NCBI GenBank assembly: GCA_964407525.1
Contig: CAYOWC010000071.1
Coordinates: 1-18,728 of the forward strand
Length of the DNA: 18,728 bases
Direction of reading: 5' to 3'
Source: DUZB01 sp964407525
Lineage (GTDB): Bacteria > Desulfobacterota > DSM-4660 > Desulfatiglandales > Desulfatiglandaceae
The first letter of the stretch is position 1. Each line of letters begins with the position of its first letter. The translations under genes and the position numbers were made by a program. Below the pieces are notes generated by a model. That model saw only the letters and a program-made list of their open reading frames with translations, had not been told where the DNA came from and did no database searches. Below, one piece after another: positions 1 through 7,884 of this stretch.

Positions 1-213
1 ATGGTCAGTATCCGCCACCCTGTAGGGATCTGGTTTAGGAATAAAACAGCCAGAACTGCGGCAATAACCGGCTTGAGGGAAAAGAGATAACTCCCCATAA
101 GCGGCGACAGCGGCAGCGCAGGTGAAGGCCATCAAAATGCCGGTGAGGCTCCGGCTATGGCCTCCGAGTTTTGCCAGGCAGCCGTCCGTGATGAGAAGGG
201 CCACTCTCGTCAT
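1..213 (-). CDS. Partial ORF, possible small membrane protein, probably frameshifted
   Basis: An ATG at 213 opens a minus-strand frame that runs off the window edge (71 codons, begins MTRVALLITDGCLAKLGG). I do not recognise it. The first about 40 residues include a hydrophobic stretch (residues 26-40). After the run of four G (plus-strand C at 93-96) this frame turns non-hydrophobic, while the frame reached by removing one G continues as a clean membrane-like segment (GSYLFSLKPVIAAVLAVLFL). That suggests a homopolymer error or a real frameshift in a two-TM protein. It starts 5 bases after the stop of the RND permease fragment, on the same strand, with no clear Shine-Dalgarno sequence, so it could be the last gene of the efflux operon or no gene at all. 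Confidence 0.25.
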   Translation of the reverse strand, partial: MTRVALLITDGCLAKLGGHSRSLTGILMAFTCAAAVAAYGELSLFPQAGYCRSSGCFIPKPDPYRVADTDH

Positions 214-218
214 GGCGC

Positions 219-511
219 TTATGCCGGTAATGATCTTTGATTTCCTTTTTTCATAAGAGCATAATAGGCCACCGGCACGATCACCAAGGTGAAGATGGTT
301 GAGGCGAAGAGCCCGAAAATCAGGGCCCACGCAAGCCCCGAAAAAACGGGGTCCAGGGTGATAGGCCAGGCCCCAAGGGCCGTGGTAGCCGCGGTCAGCA
401 GAATAGGTCGCAATCGGACGGCGCCGCTCTCTAAAATGCCCTCACGAAGGGTCTTTCCTTCCTGGACGGCGCCGTTTACGAATTCAATGAGGACCAGCGA
501 ATTTCGAATGA
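219..511 (-). pseudogene. C-terminal piece of the RND permease, out of frame with the main ORF
   Basis: This stretch completes the RND permease but lies in a different frame from the body of the gene. Joined by adding one G at the run of six G (plus-strand C at 516-521), it reads on from ...MIGMIALGG into IVIRNSLVLIEFVNG, the TM11-like segment typical of RND pumps. It then reaches LRPILLTAATTALGAWPI, a highly conserved block near the end of these permeases, a last TM helix and a short basic tail (MKKGNQRSLPA, stop at 219). The Arg in IVIRNS sits where AcrB has the functional Lys940. The rejoined protein would be about 1080 residues, normal for the family. No independent start with a ribosome binding site is visible, so without a sequencing error this piece would be untranslated. 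Confidence 0.8.
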
Positions 512-3460
512 CTATCCCCCCAAGGCAATCATACCGATCATGCTGGTGGCTGTAAAAAAGACCGGGTTGTCAAACCCCCCCACGGGATCCGCCAGGAACA
601 GGTTGAGCAGCCAGAACCCCGGCATGATGCCGATGAGGGTCAACGGTACCGCAACCATGATCAGAAGGGGCATGAAAAAAGAGTTCATCTGAATCACCAG
701 CAGTGTATAGATCCCCATGAGGGCGGCCATGTAGGCAATGCCCATATCACGAAAAGTGCGCAGGGTGATCTTCCATTCCCCTTCTCCGGCCCATTGGGTC
801 CGCAGGCCTTCGGTAAGCGGTTTGTTCTCGATCTTTTTCTGCATGTCCAAAATGGCTTCCGCCGGGGCGCGACCGGCCATTTCCCCGAACACATAGACCA
901 CCCGTTCCAGGTTTTTATGATAAATGGGCTGTTCTTCCGCCACTTCCACGAAAGTACCCAATTCCCCTAAGGGAATCATTTTGCCCTCGTTACCCTTTAC
1001 CGGAATCTGGGTGAGCGCCAGTATGCCGGATCGCTTCGGCCGGGGAAGGATGATTTTTACCGGGAGCGGCTGTCGTTCTCCATGCCTGTGAACGGTTGCC
1101 GGGTTTCCTCCGCTCAAGGCGGTTTTAAGCGTTTGGGTGATGGTGGCCGTACTGACCCCATGAAGGGCCGCCTTTTCTTTGTCAAGAACAAAATCAAACC
1201 GTTTGCGCGGGGTTTCCGTTGTGTCGTCGATATCCACTACACAGGGTTCCTCTTTCATGATCCCCTGCACGGTCTTAGCGCCTGAGATGAGATCTCCATA
1301 GGATTGATCCGGAGATCCGTAGATTTCCGCCACCACCGTCGCAATTACGGGCGGTCCGGGAGGCATCTCCACCAGTTTGATGTTGGCGTTATGAAGGGAA
1401 GCAATCTTCTCCAGATCCTTGCGCAACCGAAGGAGAACGGCATGGCTCTGCTGTTGCCTTTGCTGTTTGCCTGCCAGGTTTACGCGGATATCGGCTACGT
1501 GCCCTCCATGCCGCAGATAATAGTGCCGCACCATACCGTTGAAATCCATGGGAGACGCGGTTCCGGTATAGGAGATGAAATTGGTTACTTCGGAAACCTG
1601 GGCGATAGTGTTTTCAAAGTCCTGAACCACCCGGGAAGTCTGCTCCAGGGTCGTCCCTTCGGGCATATCGATGACGACCTGAAATTCATCCTTGTTGTCA
1701 AAGGGGAGCATTTTCATGGGTACGTATCGAAACAGCGCGAGCCCAATGGAAAGGACCAGAAGGACAAACACAACGAGGTACAACAGGAATTGCTTCAGGC
1801 CCGAATCGAGGATCGGCCCCACGAGTCTCCCATATCCCCGTTTGACCCATGGGGCGGTCACATCGGTTTCCACGGCAGCGGGGGTCTGTCCTGACTTTGG
1901 CGCCAGCCGTCGCAGCAGCAGATAACTGAGCCAGGGTACCACCGTGAGGGCGCACAGGGTTGAAAAGCTTACCGTGAGGGGCACATTGACGGCCATAGGG
2001 GCCATGTAAGGTCCCATCATGCCGGTGATGAAAAACAGGGGTACGAAAGAGACGATAATCGCCAGGGTGCTCATGATGACCGGCGGCAGGACCTCCTGGA
2101 CGGCGAAGAGGGTGGCGGAAAGAGGGTTGTGACGTCCCATGCGAATGTGCCGTTGAATATTGTCCACATTGATGATGGGGTCGTCCACCACAAGGCCCAG
2201 AGAGAGGATTAAAGCGAACAGCGTTACGCGGTTGATGCTGAATCCGAAGGTGTAGTTGACAAAGAGGGCCAGGGAAAAGCTGAGGGGCACCGCCAGGGCC
2301 ACCACCAGGGCCTCGCGCCACCCCAGTGTGAAGGCCAGAAGGCCCACCACCGTCAGGATGGCAAACACCAGGGACCCTAACAGGTCGTTTACCTTATCCT
2401 GTGCGGTCTGCCCGTAATTACGGGTGACCACCACCTCTACGCCATTCGGGATCACGGTCTTTTTCAGTCTCTCCACCGCTTCAAGAATCTCATTGGCCAC
2501 CTGAACCGCGTTGGTTCCCCGCTTCTTGGCCAGTGCCAGGGTGACCGCCGACAGGCCATGGGTCTTTCTTTTTCCGTCCAATGACTGGGCGGCTGCATTG
2601 GAAAATCCAAAGCGCGTATACACAGAGGGCTCTTCCGGCCCGTCCGTCACCCGGGCGATATCCCGCAGGTACACGGGTCGCCCCTGGTGCATGGAGACCA
2701 CCATGTCAGCGACTTCCCGTCCGGACCCCACGAAAGAGTCGCTGGTCACCGACAACGATCGATTGGTCCGATCGAAATGCCCCGCTGTTACCGCGGCATC
2801 GGTTCCCTTTAGGGCCTGCCAGACTTCCAGCATGGAAATTCCCAGACCTGACATCCGATCCGGGCTGAGCGCTACCCGCACTTCCCTTGAACGGCCGCCT
2901 ACAATGGTGGTCCTGGAAATGTCAGGGACTTTGGCCAGGCGGCCCAGTACTTCTTCCCCCATGCGCCGCAGCTCATGATCATCATACCGATCCGAGTAAA
3001 GCGTCAGGTTCACGATGGGGACGTCGTCAATCTCCACCGGCCGGATCAGCCAGCTTTGAACCAGCGGAGGGGATTGGTCCATGTTCATGGAAATCTTGTT
3101 GTAGAGCTTCACCAGGGAGCGTTCCCGGTCCTCCCCCACGTAGAAACGAACGGTCACGATGGCCATATCGCGCCGGGAAACGGAGTACACATACTCGACG
3201 CCGTCAATCTGCCAGAGCAGCCGCTCCAGCGGGGTGGCCACCAGTTTTTCCACTTCCTCAGCCGAAGCGCCCGGGGCCTGAACATAGACATCGGCCAGGG
3301 GAACCACGATTTGTGGTTCCTCTTCCCGTGGGGTTATCAAGACCGCTGCGGCTCCCATGGCCATAGCAAAGATGATGAAGAGGACAGAGAGCTTTGAGGT
3401 GATGAACAGTTCCACAATGGCGGAAATCAGGCCAGGAGGGCGGGGCTCATTAGCGTTCAT
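512..3460 (-). CDS. RND family efflux permease (AcrB-like), frameshifted before the C-terminus
   Basis: Proton-driven inner-membrane permease of a tripartite efflux pump. The frame gives 982 residues: a cytoplasmic N-terminus, TM1 (about 21-42), a first periplasmic porter/docking half (about 45-350), TM2-TM6 (about 360-525), and the second half with its own large periplasmic loop starting near 590. TM4 carries the adjacent acidic pair D426-D427 (LGLVVDDPII), the proton-relay signature of AcrB-type pumps. The sequence resembles the broad acriflavin-resistance branch. I see no CusA-type methionine set, so a metal substrate is not supported and the real substrate is unknown. The ORF stops at 512 inside TM11 because of a one-base deficit at a six-G run; the remaining 98 residues are in another frame (219-511). 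Its start overlaps the stop of the adaptor gene by 4 bases (ATGA), implying translational coupling. Confidence 0.9.
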   Translation of the reverse strand: MNANEPRPPGLISAIVELFITSKLSVLFIIFAMAMGAAAVLITPREEEPQIVVPLADVYVQAPGASAEEVEKLVATPLERLLWQIDGVEYVYSVSRRDMAIVTVRFYVGEDRERSLVKLYNKISMNMDQSPPLVQSWLIRPVEIDDVPIVNLTLYSDRYDDHELRRMGEEVLGRLAKVPDISRTTIVGGRSREVRVALSPDRMSGLGISMLEVWQALKGTDAAVTAGHFDRTNRSLSVTSDSFVGSGREVADMVVSMHQGRPVYLRDIARVTDGPEEPSVYTRFGFSNAAAQSLDGKRKTHGLSAVTLALAKKRGTNAVQVANEILEAVERLKKTVIPNGVEVVVTRNYGQTAQDKVNDLLGSLVFAILTVVGLLAFTLGWREALVVALAVPLSFSLALFVNYTFGFSINRVTLFALILSLGLVVDDPIINVDNIQRHIRMGRHNPLSATLFAVQEVLPPVIMSTLAIIVSFVPLFFITGMMGPYMAPMAVNVPLTVSFSTLCALTVVPWLSYLLLRRLAPKSGQTPAAVETDVTAPWVKRGYGRLVGPILDSGLKQFLLYLVVFVLLVLSIGLALFRYVPMKMLPFDNKDEFQVVIDMPEGTTLEQTSRVVQDFENTIAQVSEVTNFISYTGTASPMDFNGMVRHYYLRHGGHVADIRVNLAGKQQRQQQSHAVLLRLRKDLEKIASLHNANIKLVEMPPGPPVIATVVAEIYGSPDQSYGDLISGAKTVQGIMKEEPCVVDIDDTTETPRKRFDFVLDKEKAALHGVSTATITQTLKTALSGGNPATVHRHGERQPLPVKIILPRPKRSGILALTQIPVKGNEGKMIPLGELGTFVEVAEEQPIYHKNLERVVYVFGEMAGRAPAEAILDMQKKIENKPLTEGLRTQWAGEGEWKITLRTFRDMGIAYMAALMGIYTLLVIQMNSFFMPLLIMVAVPLTLIGIMPGFWLLNLFLADPVGGFDNPVFFTATSMIGMIALGG

Positions 3461-4623
3461 GGTTCCTCTCCCCTTACCGCAATTTCCTCTCCGCCGTTCA
3501 GGCCGGAAAGGATTTCGAGCCGTCCATCAGAGGATTTTCCGGTGGTTACATAGATCTCTGTCCAGTCATTTCCCATCCGGGCTGTGACCATCTCAAGCTG
3601 TCCCACCCTTCGAAGCGCCTTTTCTGGGATCCATACCACGGGAATTTTTCCCACAGACACCAGCAATCGTCCAAACATCCCGGGATACAGTCCTTTCTCT
3701 GCCGGCAGGTCCACCTTTACGAGAAAGGATCTGGTGGAGGGATCTGCGAAAGGCACCATTTCGGTTACGCGCCCTTTCACTGTTCTCTGCAGGGCATCGA
3801 GGTTTACACCCAGTTCTTCTCCCATTTTTACCCGATCGATCAGCCCTTCCGGGAGCAGCGCCTCTAATCGCAGGGCGCCGCGTGTCTGCAGGACCACCAA
3901 TGCTTTTCCCGGAAAGGCCATGTCCCCCGGTTCGACTAGCCGTTTTGCTACTTCACCGTCAGCGTTTGATCTGATTTCCGTGTAATTCTGGACGATGCGT
4001 GCTTCCTCAACCCCTTTTTCCGCCTGCTTGATCCCTGATTCTGCCGCTTTCAGGCCGTCAAAAGACTGTTTTACATTGGCGCCGGCCTGTTGAAAAGCCG
4101 ACTCTGCCTCTTCCAGTTGTTGACGGGTGGCTGCCTCCGCCTTGTAGTAGGTCTGCACCCGTTTGTGAGCAGCTTCGGCTTGAGTAAATGCCGCCTCCGC
4201 GACCTTTACGGCCTGAAGGGCCTGCTCCTTTCTGGCCCGGGCGGAAACAACCATCTGCTTTGCGCTGTCCAGGCGGGCCCTGAACTCCCTGTTGTCAAGA
4301 ACTACCAGGCGGTCTCCTTCTTTCACGGTATCTCCCGGCCGCACCAGGACTTTAAGGATACGTCCCTGAACCTGTGACTCCACGCTGGTCTCCCTGCGCG
4401 GGCGAACGGTGCCTACAGCCTCGTAAAATTCGGTTGTCGTTTCCTTGACGGCTTTAACAATTTCTCCGGGCGAAACACTTTTCTTTTCTCGTTCGACTGT
4501 TCCAGGACCGATCTTATCGGGGACGAACATCCCGGCCATATAGAGCATCAGCAGAACCAGCGCACAGGTTCCTGCAAGGATGCCTAAGATACGCATCCCT
4601 TTTCCTTTTTTCCGATCAGTCAT
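3457..4623 (-). CDS. RND efflux periplasmic adaptor (HlyD/MFP family)
   Basis: Membrane fusion protein linking the RND permease to the outer-membrane channel. The 388 residues begin with a short basic tail and one TM/signal-anchor (about 10-31). A first half-lipoyl motif follows (about 75-110, with GRILKVLVRPGDTVKEGDRL), then a long Ala/Glu/Gln-rich alpha-hairpin (about 112-205), the returning half-lipoyl motif (NADGEVAKRLVEPGDMAFPG), and beta-barrel and membrane-proximal domains (PFADPSTRSFLVKVDLP, then GLYPGMFGRLLVSVG). Length and order fit AcrA/MexA-type adaptors. No lipobox cysteine is present, so it should be anchored by the uncleaved N-terminal helix. The ATG at 4623 follows a GGAAGGAG ribosome binding site about 11 bases upstream; an in-frame ATG at residue 10 preceded by GGAAAAGGG is an alternative. 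It lies 31 bases after the TolC-like gene and overlaps the permease gene by 4 bases. Confidence 0.92.
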   Translation of the reverse strand: MTDRKKGKGMRILGILAGTCALVLLMLYMAGMFVPDKIGPGTVEREKKSVSPGEIVKAVKETTTEFYEAVGTVRPRRETSVESQVQGRILKVLVRPGDTVKEGDRLVVLDNREFRARLDSAKQMVVSARARKEQALQAVKVAEAAFTQAEAAHKRVQTYYKAEAATRQQLEEAESAFQQAGANVKQSFDGLKAAESGIKQAEKGVEEARIVQNYTEIRSNADGEVAKRLVEPGDMAFPGKALVVLQTRGALRLEALLPEGLIDRVKMGEELGVNLDALQRTVKGRVTEMVPFADPSTRSFLVKVDLPAEKGLYPGMFGRLLVSVGKIPVVWIPEKALRRVGQLEMVTARMGNDWTEIYVTTGKSSDGRLEILSGLNGGEEIAVRGEEP

Positions 4624-4654
4624 GGCGTTGCATTCTCCTTCCTGACCTCATGAA

Positions 4655-6199
4655 TCACTCGCCTTTGACGAAGTGTTCTTTCCGGGGAATATCCATCTGC
4701 ACTCCTGCCGTTTCAGCCTTTCCATAGTTCGTCCAATAGCCCATGGCGCGCCCGATGGCGGCTGCTGCCTTTTCCCGGTCGTAGAACGCCGTGGTTGCTC
4801 TCAGGCGTGTTCTGTTTCGTGCTAATTCCGCCTCAAGGTACCGGGTAATGGTGGCTGAGCCCCCTTCATACTCTTTCTCGACCAATCTCAGGGATTCCTC
4901 GCTCAAATCCACGCTTGCCTTGCTTACATCCCAGCGTGCGTTTGCTTCCTGATATTTAAGGTACGCGCCTTTCAGTTGTAACTGGACTGCAAGGGCTGCC
5001 TTTCTATCAGCGCCTAACATTTCTTTGAGCACTGCGTGGGCCTTGTCCACATGGGATTTCGTCCCAAACCCGGTGAAAACATCCCAGTTGAGAATGATAC
5101 CGGCTGTCCAGTTCTTTCGATCCCAGTCAAAGCTGAAATTCGGGTCATCGAAATAAGTCTTGGCCTGGGCATCCAGCCGGGGCAGGTATTCCGATCTTGC
5201 CACATCCAGGTTCATTCGCGACTGGACAACCTTAAGGCGGGAACTTTGAAGTTCGGGACGTCTGGCAAGGGCCGTTACCAATGCTTTTTCGTAGAGATCG
5301 GGCACCTCGATGGGCACCTGGTCATTGCCTGCAAGTTGGATGGAGGTATCCGGGTCAAATCCCAGGAGGTTGGCCAGGGATGCAATGGCGAGACTGTGGT
5401 TGTTCCGTGCACGGATCATATTCTCTTCGGATTGGGCCAGCGCAACCTTCAGGGAAAGCACGTCTGATTTGAGGGTGCCCCCCGCCTCATATCGAACGGT
5501 AACCATTTCCAGTTCTTTTCGCACGGTTTTCACCGAGTTTCCGCTGATTTCCACATATTTTTCAGCGGCAAGGGATGAATAATAGGCATGAATGACCGAG
5601 GTTACCAGACCGTTTTTAATGGTGTTCCGACCCATCTGGCTGATTTGCAGCCCTGTTTCCGCCATACGCCTTCGCAGGTAATCCCGACCGCCGTTAAAGA
5701 GATTCAGGTTCGCATGAATTCCCACCTCGAAATTTTGAAACCAGCCAGGATTGTTGAAATCCGTGCCGGGGGGGAGTCGGCGTTGGTCGATCGTCTTGAA
5801 AAGATACGCCGAAGGGGCGTTTCCCTGGAGGTATTCCCCGTAGATGCCGATCACCGGCCAGAAAACGCTCATGGCTTCGTCCAGCATGGCTTCAGACTGT
5901 TGGATACGGGCGACGGCCATATCCATATCCGGATTGTTCTGCAGGGCAAGCTTGATTACATTTTCAAGGGATAGCTTCCCTGAGATCTCTAAAGCTTCTC
6001 CCTGTGGGTTTGATGCGGCTGGTTGATTGGGGGGTGCATTTCTTACGGGCTCTTTCTGTTTCCCATATTCCGTCTTGACGGCTGCATAATCGTAGCGTTT
6101 AGAGTGCCTGCATGACAGACAGAACAACAGAAAAAAAATCAGTAGAAGATTGAAGAAACAAACTCGTATGAAGGTGCAGATATTTCTATTTTTCATCAT
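4655..6199 (-). CDS. TolC-family outer membrane efflux lipoprotein
   Basis: Outer-membrane channel of the same pump. The protein has a hydrophobic signal segment ending in FFLLFCLSC, a plausible but imperfect lipobox, so it is probably a lipidated OprM/NodT-like channel. A low-complexity linker (NQPAASNPQGE) follows, then two outer membrane efflux protein repeats: helices starting LSLENVIKLALQNNPDMDMA, a beta segment (LNLNLFNGG), then the second repeat with ALARRPELQSSRLKV and a second beta segment (ILNWDVFTGF). I start it at 6199 because GGAG lies 6 bases upstream of the ATGATGAAA there. The upstream in-frame ATG at 6211 adds four residues (MEPY) but has no ribosome binding site. It follows the response regulator gene by about 50 bases and precedes the adaptor by 31. 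Confidence 0.9.
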   Translation of the reverse strand: MMKNRNICTFIRVCFFNLLLIFFLLFCLSCRHSKRYDYAAVKTEYGKQKEPVRNAPPNQPAASNPQGEALEISGKLSLENVIKLALQNNPDMDMAVARIQQSEAMLDEAMSVFWPVIGIYGEYLQGNAPSAYLFKTIDQRRLPPGTDFNNPGWFQNFEVGIHANLNLFNGGRDYLRRRMAETGLQISQMGRNTIKNGLVTSVIHAYYSSLAAEKYVEISGNSVKTVRKELEMVTVRYEAGGTLKSDVLSLKVALAQSEENMIRARNNHSLAIASLANLLGFDPDTSIQLAGNDQVPIEVPDLYEKALVTALARRPELQSSRLKVVQSRMNLDVARSEYLPRLDAQAKTYFDDPNFSFDWDRKNWTAGIILNWDVFTGFGTKSHVDKAHAVLKEMLGADRKAALAVQLQLKGAYLKYQEANARWDVSKASVDLSEESLRLVEKEYEGGSATITRYLEAELARNRTRLRATTAFYDREKAAAAIGRAMGYWTNYGKAETAGVQMDIPRKEHFVKGE

Positions 6200-6249
6200 G
6201 TAGGGCTCCATGAACCATGAAAGATCTGTGAGGGACAGGGGCTAAATGG

Positions 6250-6900
6250 TCAATCTGAAGGAGCCAGAGTGTATGATCTAAGCCTGGTGACAAGGGGTTC
6301 CCCTTTTTTTAAATTGAGTTTCCTCCTGATGTTTTTTCTGTGCCACAGGATTGTCTCCTTGCCAAGCCCCAGAATGTCCACGATCTCTCTTGTTTTCTTT
6401 TTCTTATGCAGGAGGATTGCGACCCTGAGTTCACCCCGGGTCAAATAAAGCCTTTCCGAGGCAGGCTCGAAAACGGTTACAGGGGAAGATGCGGTGTTGT
6501 CCGAAGCAGAAGAACCTTTCTGTTCATCTTGACTTGAATGGCGTTGAAGGGCAATGTCGATGGCTGCACGGATCTGGGCCTCGTGATAAGGTTTTACAAT
6601 GTAGCCTGCGGAAGGTACGCTTTTCGCCCGTTGAAGAAATTTCTTTTCCGTGTGCCCGGTGACAAATACCACCGGGATAGGGAGTTCTTCCGTAATTTTC
6701 CGAGCGGCTTCAATGCCATCCAGTTTTCCGGACATCTTTATATCCATCAATACCAGGTCCGGTTTCAGCTTTCTTGCCATTGCAACGGCTTCAAGCCCTG
6801 AAAAGGCCGTTCCTGCTACTTCGTAGCCGGCGGAACCGAGAATCTCTTCAAGCTCTATGACGAAAATCACATCGTCTTCAGCGATCAAGATCTTTGGCAC
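6250..6900 (-). CDS. Response regulator: receiver domain plus LuxR-type HTH
   Basis: Two-component DNA-binding response regulator of 216 residues. The receiver domain (about 3-118) has the acidic pocket D9-D10, the phospho-acceptor D53 (PDLVLMDIKM), T81 (VFVTGH) and K103 (IVKPY). A polar linker (about 120-145, QDEQKGSSASDNTASS) leads to a LuxR/GerE-like helix-turn-helix (about 153-208, with TREIVDILGLGKETILWHRK as core and NIRRKLNL after it). The start is GTG at 6900, placed by AGAGGG 5 bases upstream. It is the first gene of the unit leading into the TolC-like, adaptor and permease genes, so it probably controls the pump. No histidine kinase is encoded in the window, so the partner is elsewhere. 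A 156-bp repeat ends 30 bases upstream of the start codon and so forms the promoter region. Confidence 0.92.
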   Translation of the reverse strand: MPKILIAEDDVIFVIELEEILGSAGYEVAGTAFSGLEAVAMARKLKPDLVLMDIKMSGKLDGIEAARKITEELPIPVVFVTGHTEKKFLQRAKSVPSAGYIVKPYHEAQIRAAIDIALQRHSSQDEQKGSSASDNTASSPVTVFEPASERLYLTRGELRVAILLHKKKKTREIVDILGLGKETILWHRKNIRRKLNLKKGEPLVTRLRSYTLAPSD

Positions 6901-6930
6901 GAATCCCTCTGATTATGTATTACTTGAAAG

Positions 6931-7086
6931 ATGCAATTAGCGGTTAGTGGTTACTTAGCCGCACAAAATCATTGACTTACGATGCAATAGCTTAGCATCA
7001 AAAAGTGAGAACCCCAACATGGAAAGAAGTCGTTCAAATGCTTGATATCTTTAAGCTAACGGCTGATAGCTAAAAGCTGTTTGCAG
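6931..7086 (-). repeat. MITE-like intergenic element, copy 1
   Basis: This 156-bp non-coding block recurs in inverted orientation at 14706-14860. By hand alignment there are about 10 substitutions and one 1-base indel, roughly 93 percent identity. Read on the minus strand, it begins with CTGCAAACAGCTTTTAG and ends with CCGCTAATTGCAT. Each copy has related inverted ends (TGCAATTAGC..TTAG in the cleaner copy 2). There is no coding capacity and no obvious target-site duplication. It fills almost the whole gap between the response regulator gene and the small gene at 7088-7420. Confidence 0.85.
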
Positions 7087-7087
7087 G

Positions 7088-7420
7088 TTAGGTATTAATC
7101 CCCAATTGTTCGATCATTCCATCGGCAAACTTAAACAGATAGTTCTTCTGCTGAGATGTACAATATGCGGGGCAATCGCAGCGAATACTCATTAAGGTGC
7201 GAATGAACAGCTCCAATTTGATCCAGTCGGAACCGAGTTCAATGGCGAAAACATGCGGCTGGCAGTCCTTGTGGCGAAATTGGACATCGCTGAGGATGTC
7301 TTCGGGAATCTTTATCCAATAAATCTGATCCAGGCTTGAATGGGTGGCATGTTTTTTAAGAAATTTGGTGATTTTCTCCATGTCCGGCTTGGAGATTTCG
7401 TCTATCAGATAAGCTCTCAT
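7088..7420 (-). CDS. Conserved-looking small cytoplasmic protein with clustered Cys/His
   Basis: A 110-residue protein (MRAYLIDEISKPDMEKITKF...) that I cannot assign to a named family, although it resembles hypothetical proteins I associate with Deltaproteobacteria. It has no signal peptide or TM segment. It carries H50-x2-C53-x2-H56 (RHKDCQPH) and C81-x-C83-x3-C87 (RCDCPAYC), a residue set that could bind a metal or Fe-S cluster. Its ATG overlaps the stop of the upstream two-TM gene by 4 bases (ATGA), so the two are probably translated together. The shared frame overlap and normal amino-acid composition support a real gene. Confidence 0.72.
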   Translation of the reverse strand: MRAYLIDEISKPDMEKITKFLKKHATHSSLDQIYWIKIPEDILSDVQFRHKDCQPHVFAIELGSDWIKLELFIRTLMSIRCDCPAYCTSQQKNYLFKFADGMIEQLGINT

Positions 7421-7758
7421 ATGGGGGCCTCATCGGCTGCGTCTATTTTTTTCCCTTTCAGGAAAGCATCTACAACAGAGTACAGCCAGAGGGCGGCGAA
7501 TAGGCCGAGGATCACCCAGAGCATGGTCGGATCTTCCGCTCTGATTCTTGCCATAATTTGGTCGGGATCCGTTGTTTCCAGGTTGCCGGGTTTAAGAATC
7601 GCTTTGACCAACAGGACCATTTTGATGATCCCGATGATAAACAGCAGAAATACGCCTCCGAGAAGAAGGAGCCCTTTTTTCAACTCCTTGTTGAGAATCT
7701 GACCAAGCCCGGGTATGACGAAGGCGGAGCTCAGAGGCGATGCAATTGCTTTTTTCAT
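7417..7758 (-). CDS. Small two-TM membrane protein (TM2/DUF5683-like)
   Basis: About 113 residues. The N-terminal motif SPLSSAFVIPGLGQILNKEL, followed by KKGLLLLGG, resembles the start of TM2/DUF5683-type small membrane proteins (PGLGQ..n.....kG). A strongly hydrophobic helix (GLLLLGGVFLLFIIGIIKMV), a polar loop with TTDPDQIMARIRAEDP, a second helix (MLWVILGLFAALWLYSVVDA) and a charged tail follow. I choose the ATG at 7758. The frame also opens at a TTG (7773), but that codon lies in intergenic sequence and neither has a strong ribosome binding site. The function is unknown. It is the first gene of a two-gene minus-strand unit and is divergent from the plus-strand operon starting at 7885. Confidence 0.72.
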   Translation of the reverse strand: MKKAIASPLSSAFVIPGLGQILNKELKKGLLLLGGVFLLFIIGIIKMVLLVKAILKPGNLETTDPDQIMARIRAEDPTMLWVILGLFAALWLYSVVDAFLKGKKIDAADEAPI

Positions 7759-7884
7759 GGTAAAAAAATCCAATTAGCCGTAAGATGCGTCGTTATGGTC
7801 GTTTAATATGATAATGAAATACAGGCGACATGTATACCTAAACCGGGGCCGATTGTCAATTGCTGTGAGAGGAGTCTTTTTATA

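Noticed and set aside
2511..3366. Plus-strand ORFs antisense to the RND permease
   Set aside because: They are shadows of a GC-rich gene with clear conserved motifs on the minus strand and have no recognisable product.
7771..7785. Third copy of the MITE-like element (CAATTAGCCGTAAG)
   Set aside because: Only about 12 bases match one end, so it could be a solo-end remnant or chance.
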